Source of the DNA: Eledone cirrhosa
Lineage: Eukaryota; Mollusca; Cephalopoda; Octopoda; Eledonidae
NCBI GenBank assembly: GCA_964016885.1
Contig: OZ024743.1
Span: forward strand, 163,372,642-163,436,641
DNA: 64,000 nt
Direction of reading: 5' to 3'
Each line of letters begins with the position of its first letter. The first letter of the stretch is position 1. Position numbers and translations under genes: made by a program. Under the pieces are notes generated by a model. It saw only the letters and a list, made by a program, of their open reading frames with translations. It ran no database searches and was not told the origin of the DNA. Of this stretch, positions 55,166 through 64,000 are shown in pieces.

Positions 55166-56340
55166 TTGCTGCCTATGAATTTGAAGAAGAATTTAAAAAA
55201 GAATACAATGAAAAAAATCCCCCATATTGGCACCACCCACACAACACAACCCCAATATTCAAGTTATCAAAGAAAATCACAATATAGATTAGATTTAGAC
55301 AGAAATTTTGAAGAAAGTATAAATCAGATTTCCAAGACAACCTTCACCATTTCAACTCAAAAATAGACCAACAAGGAGTAATAACAGACCACACACCTGG
55401 ATGTACCTTAACAATCCCAGACAAAATTTGAATAATCCCATGGAAAATACATATAAAGACAGAACAATAAACAGAAATCCAAACTTCAGAGAGAATAAAC
55501 CCAACACAGGGATCTATCTACTGAAATAATCTCAGACTGAACCGAAACCAACACACAACACATAAGTTTAAGGAACAGAATAATGAATACAATAGGTTAA
55601 TACACAACAATTACAAAAAATACTACACACAAAATAATAACAGGAGGGATAATATAGAAGATCCGTCCCTAATGACCGTTTTTTTAGAGATGAACCAGAG
55701 GTACAGAGACACGAGATGGCCCAAAGTCTTATAGATAATCAACCTCTCACAAAAGTCACTAACACCCACACAAATAGATATCCCAAACAAAGAATTAAAA
55801 TTTACACCAACACCTCAAACATCAAATATAGCAGAAATTAAAGTTATATTTCGGACTTCTGTAGAAGAGTCAGACTAACGAAACAACTATTTTTTAAAGA
55901 ATATAGTGACAAATCACTAGTAAAATACAAAAAAAGAATTCCAATCCCCAAGAGGTAGAAATGCAGCCCTGGATGAATTCTGTGACCAAATCTCAAACTT
56001 CCTAATTGATAACCTGAAAATGCCACAAAGTCAAACTTCAGCAGACAATAATGGAAACAACTAAACTACATATAACTGGATAGAAATATTGTTATAAAAA
56101 AAGATGATAAAGGAGACACAGTGGTCATTATGGACACAAACCATTACCCAAACATACAGAACATGCTACGAGACAACACATAGCCAAGGAATACAAACGT
56201 CATAAGGTGATGAAACAACTCACTGGTTTACTACACTCATACCGAACCTGTCTAGCAGTCAAGGAATTTGACTATCTCACAAATGTTAGAAGTAAAACAA
56301 GCAATCATTATGGACTGACTAAAGAGCACAAACACAAACT
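55166..56340 (+). mobile_element. Penelope-like element, N-terminal part, broken
   Basis: Frames show LDLDRNFEESINQISK, then YSDKSLVKYKKRIPIPK, then NIVIKKDDKGDTVVIMDTNHY (about 56090; the DKG block of Penelope-like RTs), then a leucine-rich block with LTGLLHSYRTCLAVKEFDYL and TNVRSKTSNHYGLTKEHKHK (56207-56340; the NFYGLPKIHK-like motif). Many stops. It is cut off at 56340 by a SINE, before the catalytic RT motifs. Confidence 0.75.
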
Positions 56341-56341
56341 A

Positions 56342-56420
56342 ATTAATTGTTTCTACTTTAGGCACAAGGCCAGCAATTACCGAGTACATTACTGGTACTT
56401 TATTTTATCGACCCCATAAA
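56342..56420 (-). mobile_element. tRNA-derived SINE, truncated
   Basis: Tail and 'tttattttatcgacccc'. It interrupts or borders the Penelope-like fragment. Confidence 0.88.
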
Positions 56421-56439
56421 TATATATATGTAGGGGGGT

Positions 56440-56960
56440 GCGGGGGGGTATGTATACATGCATCCTGGCAAACAATGGTGACATGGAATTCAATGTCAAC
56501 TGTCGGATCAGCAAAGGAGCTGCAGTTTTTCAGCGGATTCACCATGTTTGGTCATCTTCATGCATCAGCACCAGGATCAAGCTGTGCCTGTACGAGAGTG
56601 AAACCTGGAAAAGCACGGCAAAAATAGAGAGATGGTTGAATGCATTCTACCAGCTGTACCTGTGAATGATACTTCGTATATCCTGGTGCAACTGAGTGAG
56701 AACTGAGAAAATCCTGCGGAGAGCCGAGTCGTGGACACTATGGAGGATGGTCGTGGAGCAGTGGTGCTGCCTGGCTGGCCATATTCTGCGCCTGCCCGGC
56801 AAACAACAGTCGAAAACAGCGATGAACTGGACTCCACCTGGTGGCAAATGGAAGTGGGGTTGCCCCAGGATCATCTAACTACGAATGTTCCAAAAAGACC
56901 TGATGGCACCCAACATCACTTGGCACAGATGCGAAAAAGCTGCGGCTGATCGTGATTGTT
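56440..56960 (+). mobile_element. Non-LTR LINE C-terminal fragment of another family
   Basis: Encodes SKGAAVFQRIHHVWSSSCIS, YESETWKSTAKIERWLNAFY, LRILRISW-like text, AGHILRLPGKQQSKTAMNW, TPPGGKWKWGCPRI and EKAAADRDC. This is the usual order after RT in many LINEs (SETW, RRILRI, GH.LRM, W.P.G.R.RGRP, A.DR). Frame breaks are present. Confidence 0.75.
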
Positions 56961-57031
56961 GTTGACTACTTACTACTCGATTCACCAAAAGGCACAGAAG
57001 AACCTAAAACTAAGACTAAGATATAACTTAC

Positions 57032-57093
57032 CGTGACTGTCTCAATTGTTTCTTCTGTTAAATTTGTAAGTGTTGTAGTATTGAATTCATCAT
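57032..57093 (-). CDS. Thr-rich exon of the split minus-strand gene
   Basis: Minus-strand exon of 62 nt: acceptor ttatttttctattttcaag|AT (a strong polypyrimidine tract) and donor GTCACG|GTAAGT. It enters in phase 1 and leaves in phase 0, encoding DEFNTTTLTNLTEETIETVT, which has two N-glycosylation sequons and many Thr/Glu. A frame read from its ATG meets a stop, so the coding frame is set by the neighbouring exons. Composition suggests an extracellular, mucin-like or linker region. Confidence 0.65.
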
Positions 57094-57157
57094 CTTGAAA
57101 ATAGAAAAATAAATTCATAAATAAAGAGATGCTCTCTTACATTGCCTCTCTGTTTCT

Positions 57158-57190
57158 CTTTCACACACACACACACACACACATATATAA
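57158..57190. repeat. (CA)n microsatellite
   Basis: Short CA run leading into a TA-rich SINE end. Confidence 0.85.
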
Positions 57191-57191
57191 A

Positions 57192-57540
57192 TATCATCAT
57201 CATTATGTGATGTCTGCTTTTCTTGCTAGCAAGGATTGAACGAGTCTTCATAGACAAAGAGAGTACTGAAATGGGGCTACTGACCTACCAGACAGGCCAG
57301 GAGTTTGCATCTTACACCAGCACAAGAGAGGTTATCATGTTTTTGACACAAGTGAATGTTCCTTCCAACCATTTGTCTGGCAAGCTTTCTATTGTTGAAT
57401 GCCCTTCCTATTACCAACCACTTTACAGCATGTACAGGGTGCATTTATTGTGTAGATCACCAACACTAGAGAGGTTATTGGTCCTTGTCTCAATGGAAAA
57501 GCCCACTCTGCTCTGTGGGGGTTGGGTGGAAGTGATAAGA
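57192..57540 (-). mobile_element. RTE-tailed SINE, diverged
   Basis: 'atcatcatcattatgtgatg', 'gtctgcttttcttgctagc', 'ttgaatgcccttcctattac' and 'tttacagcatgtacagggtg' follow the SINE at 37655. An insertion or divergent part lies at 57235-57380. Confidence 0.65.
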
Positions 57541-58035
57541 GAAGGGAGATAAGTATAAGTGTAATTTGACAGAGTGATTAGTGGGGAAGGGGATATGGTG
57601 GAGAAAACACCTAAGTAGAGATAGTTTTGGTGGGGTGAGCATGGATGGTGAGGTTGATAGTGTGGGGTGAGGGGGATGGCACTCATCAGTGCTGGGAAAG
57701 TTAGATGTAGTGATGGAGAGAAAAGGTAAGGAGTGATAGTGGAGGGGGAATGAGTGGGGTGAATAGAGGTAGAGAGAGTAGCTACTAAGGTATATGTGTA
57801 TATGTATATCACACTACCACTATACATAGAAACCAAAGGATATGAACCAGTATCCAAATACATATTTCAATTCAACCCATAGCCTCTGGTCAACCTAAGT
57901 ATTGTGAGAAAGATTGGGTAAACAGAAGCCATTGGATGTTTTAGCATGATAAACCTAATCTGTCACCCATTTTCTCACTGCCACATGGCCTATGGATGCC
58001 TTCAGTGGAGTCCCCTCTGTTGCAAGCATTCTAAC
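57541..58035. other. Unassigned G-rich then mixed stretch
   Basis: No repeat family or splice-flanked frame was recognised. Confidence 0.4.
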
Positions 58036-58109
58036 CAGTTCTCCAGTTTGGAAATAAACTATGAGTTGTGGTTTCTTTCCTCATCTTCTTTCTAACAGTT
58101 ATGGAAGCC
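58036..58109 (-). CDS. Possible upstream exon of the split minus-strand gene
   Basis: Minus-strand open segment of 74 nt: acceptor tatgatatttttgtag|G and a weak donor AACTG|GTTAGA. Read in phase 2 to 1 it encodes ASITVRKKMRKETTTHSLFP followed by NWRT, and its last base joins the next exon to give Asp. The phase fits and the frame is open, but the donor is poor, so this is the least certain exon. Confidence 0.35.
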
Positions 58110-58289
58110 CTACAAAAATATCATAGGTGTTACTCTTTCTTCTTTGATTAAGTTTACACACCTCTGAAATCTGCATTATCTATAGTGTTGAAATATTTTG
58201 TTCCCCTATATTTTGTACTAATTCGTATATCCCACCTACACTCATATGCATATTCATTTTCATAAAAACAAAAAAGCAGCCTCTCAGCT

Positions 58290-58440
58290 GTATTGGAGAT
58301 TAGCATTATAACTGGTGAAAATCACGTGACCCACACTCCCTCCATCTCATCTCACTTTTGGCCCATTTCTTTTCTACCGCAATGTATAATGGCCCTTTTG
58401 AGTCCTTGAGTTTGAGAGCCCTGGTTTAGAGGGAGATTAG
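58290..58440 (-). mobile_element. hAT-like non-autonomous fragment
   Basis: On the minus strand it starts 'cagggctctcaaactcaagg' with 'gggccattatacattgcgg' and reaches 'attttcaccagttataatg', shared with the hAT-like end at 44524. Confidence 0.5.
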
Positions 58441-59105
58441 ACTGTTATTTATAGCTAGTTGAAAGTCTGCATAGACATTTCCTCAGTGACTTCAGTAAGC
58501 AATATGTTACTGTTTAACTACAGGTAAACTTTAATTGAATCGACATATGATCAAAGTCATTCTAGACATTGCTACCTTGTCTTTTTAGGGCTACATTACT
58601 GACTGTGCCCTTTCCTTCCTTAAAGATGTGTACAGTAGGTTGTGATTCAAAGTAGATTTCGCTGCTATTTTTAGTATGTCTAGTAAAGTTGTAGAAATCT
58701 AAATGAGTTATCTATTAGAGAGAAAAGGTCATATGTATTATATCAGATTAGCCTCCTCCTACCCCACCACCACCAAAAGTGTTAAGGAATCATTTTGGTT
58801 CCCTCCAGCCATATACAGGTACCCACACAAGAGCAAACATGTACCAACAATTCACAATGTGGAATAGTAAGGAATTCTGCACTGTGAATTGTTTCTATTT
58901 TACCATTTTCTGAAGAACACCATCACTAGTTTCCTTCATTTCTGCATTTTCAATTTGAAATTGCACACATACATGCATTCATACACTCACACTTACAAAT
59001 ATATATATATATATGAATACATACCTATATATATATGAGAAAGAAGCTTCATCAAATTTTATTACTATAGAAAAATAGCTTAGATAATAGGGAATAGAAG
59101 CCCTC
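58441..59105. other. Unassigned stretch
   Basis: Includes a weak exon-like frame at about 58914-58950 (rejected) and a short (TA)n at 59000. Confidence 0.4.
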
Positions 59106-59109
59106 TTTA

Positions 59110-59205
59110 CGGGAAAAATGGACATCGCAGCCTGCAGGACTTAAACCCACACCTTCATGCTTTCTGGGCATAAATGCTACTATTGCACCAAAGTGCCAGT
59201 CACAT
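59110..59205 (-). mobile_element. tRNA-like SINE head of a third type
   Basis: The minus strand reads 'ctggcactttggtgcaatag' (box A-like) and 'gtgggtttaagtcctgcagg' (box B-like GGTTTAAGTCC), about 40 bp apart. No other copy lies in the window. Confidence 0.5.
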
Positions 59206-59359
59206 TTTCTTTCACCCCAACTCTTGAAGGTCCTGAAAAGTATTATAAGGGATTCCCCTTATAATTTAATTAAGCCATTAAAAAAAAGGTAGATCCTCCA
59301 CATCTTCATACACCCAGGTCACAACAAAGTTTGGAGTTGGTAGTCTAGTTGGCATGAGC

Positions 59360-59665
59360 CTTCAATTTTGTGAGCAGTGCATTTGGCACACTGTACAAAC
59401 GTGTTTGGAACAATAAACACTTGAAGAATGGAACCAAGATCAGAGTGTACAGAGCCATAGTCCTTACTACCCTCCTCTATGATTCAGAGTCGTGGGTCAC
59501 TTATTGCCCCTACCTTTGACTCTTCAAGCACTTCCACCAGTGCTGCCTCTGCACCATTCTCAACATTCACTGGAGAGACTTTGTCACCAATGTTGATGTC
59601 CTTGAATGGGCAGAAGTCACCAGCATCGATGCCATGCTGCTGAAGTCCCAACTACACTGAGTAGG
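59360..59665 (+). mobile_element. Non-LTR LINE C-terminal fragment
   Basis: Encodes AFGTLYKRVWNNKHLKNGTK, IRVYRAIVLTTLLYDSESW, CLCTILNIHWRDFVTNVDVL and EWAEVTSIDAMLLKSQL, with one stop. This is the post-RT block of a common invertebrate LINE. It abuts the 3' end of the Nimb-like LINE at 59668. Confidence 0.8.
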
Positions 59666-59667
59666 GC

Positions 59668-62600
59668 ACATCCCCATAAAGGGGGAAACTTCTGAGGGTC
59701 ACTCGTGGCGAAAACCACACAAAAGATCACAGCCATCCTGACCACCAGGACAAGCGCCCTCTCTCAGTTTTCCCACTCCTCAGTCTACAGGCGCATTCTC
59801 AGAGCGGGCCCATTCACTCGGACCAGACTTGCCACTTTCACCCACCTTTCAACAAACTTACTAGAAGACAGCACTTGCCTCTCCACCCTGATTTTCCTCT
59901 TCAAGTGAAACTTGAAAAAGTTAATCAGGGATTGGCCGAAGAGGAAAGTGTCCGTCTTCAACCCTTTCAACCTTGTCCACAACACAATCTAATTCGCCAT
60001 GGCCACCAGGCAGATGAAAACTGCCTGCCCTTCCTCCTCTTTAAAAGAGGATGGCGGGACTATCTGAACAATGAACTCAGTCAATAACCGGATCTGTCCT
60101 ACACGCGACAGCAACTGTTCGACATAGCTCCACAAGTCAGCAATCCTTGGGCACTGAATGAATGCATGCAGGACGGTTTCGTCGCCCTGCGCGCATCTCG
60201 GACAGGCTTGGTTGACAGCACCTCCGTGCCTGTAGAGCTTATCCCGAACCGGCAACACTCCCCGGTAGCACTGCCAGGCCAGGGATTTCTGGAAGTTGTC
60301 CATAGGCCCTGGGCTGAAAGTTCTTTTGAAGAGAGCGAACAGCTGATTGTCTTCGATGCCCAGGGTCTTCCCGAAAACGTTGTTACTCTTCTCCTCCACT
60401 AGCTCTCCATAGAACGCTGAGCTGGATGTTCCACTGTTACTAGTGCCTAGCTGGTAGAGGGCGGTGAGTGCTTGGAGATATTCCAGTTTCCAAGCGCTAT
60501 CCCTCGGTCTTTTCCTGATCCAGGACTACAGTTCCGTCAAGGAGACAAGCTGGGGAAAAGCGCGTCTAGCAAACGCTGACCACACCTGTTCACTGTCAAG
60601 GAAGCACCAGAGATGTCGCAGCGTCAGCACATGTTTGCGCATCATCAGCCACAGCATGCCCAGTCCTCCACGCAATGGGTGCTGACAGCAAATGGATCAT
60701 CTGACCATGGGAGCACGTCCCTTCCACAAAAAATGGAAGAGTAGGTGCTCCATTTTGGTCAGAGTTGGGAGCAAGGTATGACGGTCAGGTGGTAGCAGAT
60801 GATGGACGCGATTTACGCATTCACCACCTCCTCCCGATCTTTCAGAGACAGCTTCCTCTTGGCCCATTACTGGGTGAGAAAGGCCACCTTGCTCGTCGAC
60901 TCACTCTGGACCGAACCAGACTCCAAGCAATTTAACCGGTCCTTCCATCCAGCGTCCCATGACGCTGTTGGACAGCATTGACTTGCCTCTTCAGGTGCCG
61001 AGTTGCAAACCCACTGACATTCCTGGTTTATCTTTGCTCCTGTCACCGCTTCATATTCCTTGAGAGCGGTGCCAAGCAGCCAGGCACTGGTGGTCGACCC
61101 TATCAAATGCTTTAGATTGATTCAAGCTGATCAGGGCCCCACCCGTGCCAGGTTCCTTAACCACCCTCTCTATGATGTAATACAAGAGATGGAGGTTGTC
61201 GTGGATGGATCTATCTGGAATGGCACATGTCTGCGCCTCTCCCACCAGATCACCGACAACAAGCGCCAATCTCTTTGCTACACCTTGGCCAAAATCTTGA
61301 ACTCTGCGTTTAGCAGAGTTATGGGCCTGAAGTTGTCTATAACGTCCCCCTTTGTTCAGGTCTTTTCTCAGCAGCGCCACCGCCCCTCGGCTCACAAAAC
61401 TGGGAATGCTCCCGTTCTGCTGCCAGTTGCAGTAGACATCTGCCAAGAAGTCGCCAAACAAGTCTGGCATATACGCATAAAGCTCGTAGGGCAAACCATC
61501 CAAACCTGGCGATTTACCCCTCGTTGAGTCAGACATCGCTTCCTGTATTTCACCTGCTGTTATCGGCTTTTCGCAACACTGCGCTGAGGTCGTCGAGAGC
61601 CGTGACAGTCTGTCGAGGTATGCACCAAAGTCCATACTCCGACCCGACCCGCCGCCGCTCCCGAACAATTGAGCAAAGTGTCGAAAAGCCGCACGCATCT
61701 GCTCAGGTTCGAGCAGCACGCGACCATCAGACAAAGACTGAATTGTGGATTTGTTTCCACATCGCGCCTCCACCACCCAGGCCCATTGAATGGCTTTCGT
61801 CCCATCGTGTCTCAGAGCATGCGCTCTAGCTCTGACAACACAGCCTTCCTGCTTTGGTCGAATGCCAATCTCGCCACAAGCACGTCGGTTGCGATGCCTG
61901 TCCTAAACGCCTCTTCTTGCTTTCTAACTAACTCTCCTTCTACTCTATTTTCCTCTATCACTACTCCTTTGCTAAACCTTATCGATTCAACTCTAATAGC
62001 CCTTTTCAGGGTAAACCACCACCTGTTGTTGATGATCGCACCCATCAACGCACGCTTAACTAATTCGCTAATCCGGTCTCTGTAAGCTTTGCGCGCCTGG
62101 AAAGACGCGTTCAGCTTCCAGTAGCCAGGTCCTTGCCTATGGAGTCTATCTAAGTCAACTTCACAGATCACAAATTTGTGGTCCATATAATCGACTACTT
62201 TAAATTGTGGACAACCTACACTAGCCTTATCTGTTTCCCTACAGAATACCCTATCTAAATACGATCTGGATGACCCGATGCAGTTTGCCCATGTCCACAT
62301 TGGCACATTCGGATAATCCAGTCTATACCTGTCAGACAGTTCGAAACGTCTGAACAGGTTGTTGAGGTTTTTACACCATCCTCCCCTGTCTACTAACCCC
62401 ACATAATCCCAGCATGCATCTAAGATACCATTCCATTTGCCCACTAACACTAACGAGCGGGACGTTCCAAGAAAGTCTGAAGAAATCTGGCTGTCCTGCC
62501 CCTGTTGGGGCGTAGACGGCTACTAGACTGAAAGCATTGCCTTCACTGCAGGTCACGTCCAGCACCACCGACTTGCCTTCTGGATCCAGGAAGATGGCTA

Positions 62601-64000
62601 ACGTGGCGAGATCCAAGCCTCTCCGAAAAAGTACAGCAACTCCTCCCCCCGATCCCGGATGGCTGGGAGATGCGTATACATCGTAGCCGCCGAAGATCGG
62701 TGTGAAGGCTCGTACTTTGGAGATTCTGGTCTCGCTGATGGCCACCACATCTATGTTTAGTGACCTGAGGTCGTTGAGCAGGTGACCCTGCTTCCAAGAT
62801 GATTCCAGGCTACCTACATTTACACTGCCTGTTCTGAGTATGGCCATGTTGCATGAGGAATGGGGTAAGTGAGAAAGGATCACTTACCTTGATCGTGTGG
62901 GGAAGGGACAGTAGAACCGTCCCTTCGGCTGATCACGAGAGTCTCCAAGATGATATCTGTATAGATTCTCTTGGAGAGTGACCCCTGAAATCTCCAACGC
63001 AGTTGGGGAATTTTTGCTTTAATTGTTTATAGTCTTCCAGTTTAATGTCGGCAATTGTAATGTTGTGGGGTAATGTTCTTGGTGTTAGTGGAGTGGGGTA
63101 ATTTAAGTCTGTAATATCTGTGTGCTGTCTTATATGTTCCATTAATCTTTTGTGTGCGATGTTTATGGCTGTGCACTTTTTTTGTGTGTGGGGGAGGGGG
63201 GTTCTTTTTGTTGCTGTTGGGTGTGTGTGTGCTTTGTTGTGTTTGCGATGTTGCTGTTTGTGGTGATGCTGGTGGTGGTGTTGCTGCAAGTCTTCTTGCA
63301 GCCGTTACCCCTCTTTCTTTGCTTTCACTTTTGGAGGGAGAAGCTGTGGTGTTTTTGCGTTTGTTCTTTTTGTTGACAACCGTTTTCCACTCCTCTGCCA
63401 TCTCATACTCCATGTCCGACTGTGAGAGGTCGTGGAGGGGTATGAGTTCTACCCTCTCATTTGTCTTTTTTGTTGTTGTTGTTGGTGGTGGTGGTGGTGG
63501 TGGTCGTCGTGGTGGTGGAGCCTGGTTTGCCGTTCTTGGCACAGGTGCAGCTAGTGCAACTGTTTCTGTTGCTGCAGTTGCCGCTGCTGTTTTTGTTGTC
63601 CATGGCTTTGGAGTGGGTGCCACGGATGTTGTCTTCCTACTCTCTGTAGAAGCTCCTGACTTTTTCGCTGACTGCTCTGTTTCTGATGGCAGTGGTTCCG
63701 GCGTTGGAAGGAGGGGGACCTTCGCTTTTGTTATTTTCTCCGGCTGAAGGCCCTGAGGTGAGACTTCGATCCACAGTTGAAGAACGTTGGGCGCCTTCCT
63801 TTCACAGATATGGGGAGTTGGGAGCCATTCCCGAGGTCTAATATGTTGGGAATAGCGCTGATGCAGTCCTGGTCAGTGTGGATGATCTCCATTCCAATAC
63901 CGGACCAGTGCTCTCTCCCCAACTTCTGTACCTGCAGAATGGTTGTTCTATCCTCGATGCTTGCAAGAACAGACGCAACCAGCCAAGGCACGGGTACGTA
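59668..64000 (-). mobile_element. Nimb/Tx1-like LINE, copy 3, runs off the window
   Basis: Minus-strand copy whose 5' end lies beyond the window. ORF1 C-terminal parts are at 63042-63991, with the zinc knuckle changed (FNCGSKSHLRAFS has lost two cysteines). Endonuclease is at 62883-61812, split by a frameshift near 62410 (VVAISETRI and SSRSYLDRVFCRETD intact). The RT N-terminus is at 61776-61051 (LDGLPYELYAYMP, GALISLNQSKAFDRVDH). A deletion at about 61078 then joins the start of RT directly to LLGTALKEYEAVTGAKINQE, removing the YADD catalytic region. The C-terminal zinc motif (CPRCAQG...C) is at about 60180. The 3' UTR lacks the (ATT)n end. Confidence 0.9.

Noticed and set aside
58912..58952. 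Exon-like minus-strand segment MKETSDGVLQKM before GTAAAA
   Set aside because: Exit phase 0 does not match the next candidate exon (entry 2) and the acceptor lacks a pyrimidine tract.

Overview
The window looks like a non-coding, repeat-dense stretch of a cephalopod mollusc genome, most likely an octopus. The basis is the mix of repeats: tRNA-derived SINEs of the octopus/squid type, an RTE-type LINE with a (GAT)n tail and a PHD-like finger, R4/Dong-like LINEs sitting in (TAA)n tracts, Penelope-like elements and long foldback elements. The organism is inferred; nothing in the window names a species.

Mobile DNA fills most of the sequence. Four copies of one APE-type LINE (Nimb/Tx1-like) lie at 1-2712 (+), 22871-28060 (-), 45005-46281 (+) and 59668-64000 (-). 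RTE-type LINE copies lie at 5287-7285, 11280-14135, 30120-33430, 41158-42090, 44027-44300 and 52790-53620, all on +. R4/Dong-like LINEs with a restriction-like endonuclease lie at 2726-5286 (-), 9390-9530 (+), 19811-22345 (+), 22567-22823 (+) and 28185-29099 (-); most touch (TAA)n. Penelope-like fragments lie at 16390-17050 (-), 38360-41120 (+), 54760-55165 (-) and 55166-56340 (+). There is also a collapsed Ty3/gypsy element (7804-9253), about twenty tRNA-derived SINEs, hAT-like scraps and five inverted-repeat elements. No autonomous element is intact: each copy is broken at a different place.

The main result is a split gene hidden on the minus strand, which I assembled by eye from splice sites and reading phase. 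Eight exons, with a ninth weaker one upstream, run from about 58.1 kb down to 10.2 kb: (58036-58109), 57032-57093, 53645-53748, 47712-47755, 46569-46618, 42286-42405, 36356-36931, 18202-18355 and 10221-10352. Each is open in one frame, bounded by AG and GT, and every junction is phase-compatible. The product would be a secreted-type protein: an N-glycosylation-rich, Ser/Thr/Glu-rich segment, a basic Arg/Tyr segment, an exon of about thirteen decaying 11-residue Q-Y/F-P repeats, then two cysteine modules with C-C-x2-C ends resembling the PLAC domain of ADAMTS/papilin-family proteins. Its introns hold most of the transposons in the window.

Layout: 1-7.3 kb nested LINEs; 7.3-9.3 kb SINEs and the gypsy remnant; 9.3-11.2 kb gene exon and short repeats; 11.3-14.1 kb RTE copy ending in a 48-bp minisatellite; 14.1-19.8 kb Penelope remnant, gene exon and a SINE cluster; 19.8-29.1 kb a (TAA)n-linked hub of Dong-like and Nimb-like LINEs; 29.1-33.4 kb foldbacks and the best RTE copy; 33.4-36 kb simple repeats; 36-58 kb the gene's exons between repeats; 58-64 kb LINE pieces. 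No tRNA, rRNA or CRISPR locus was seen.
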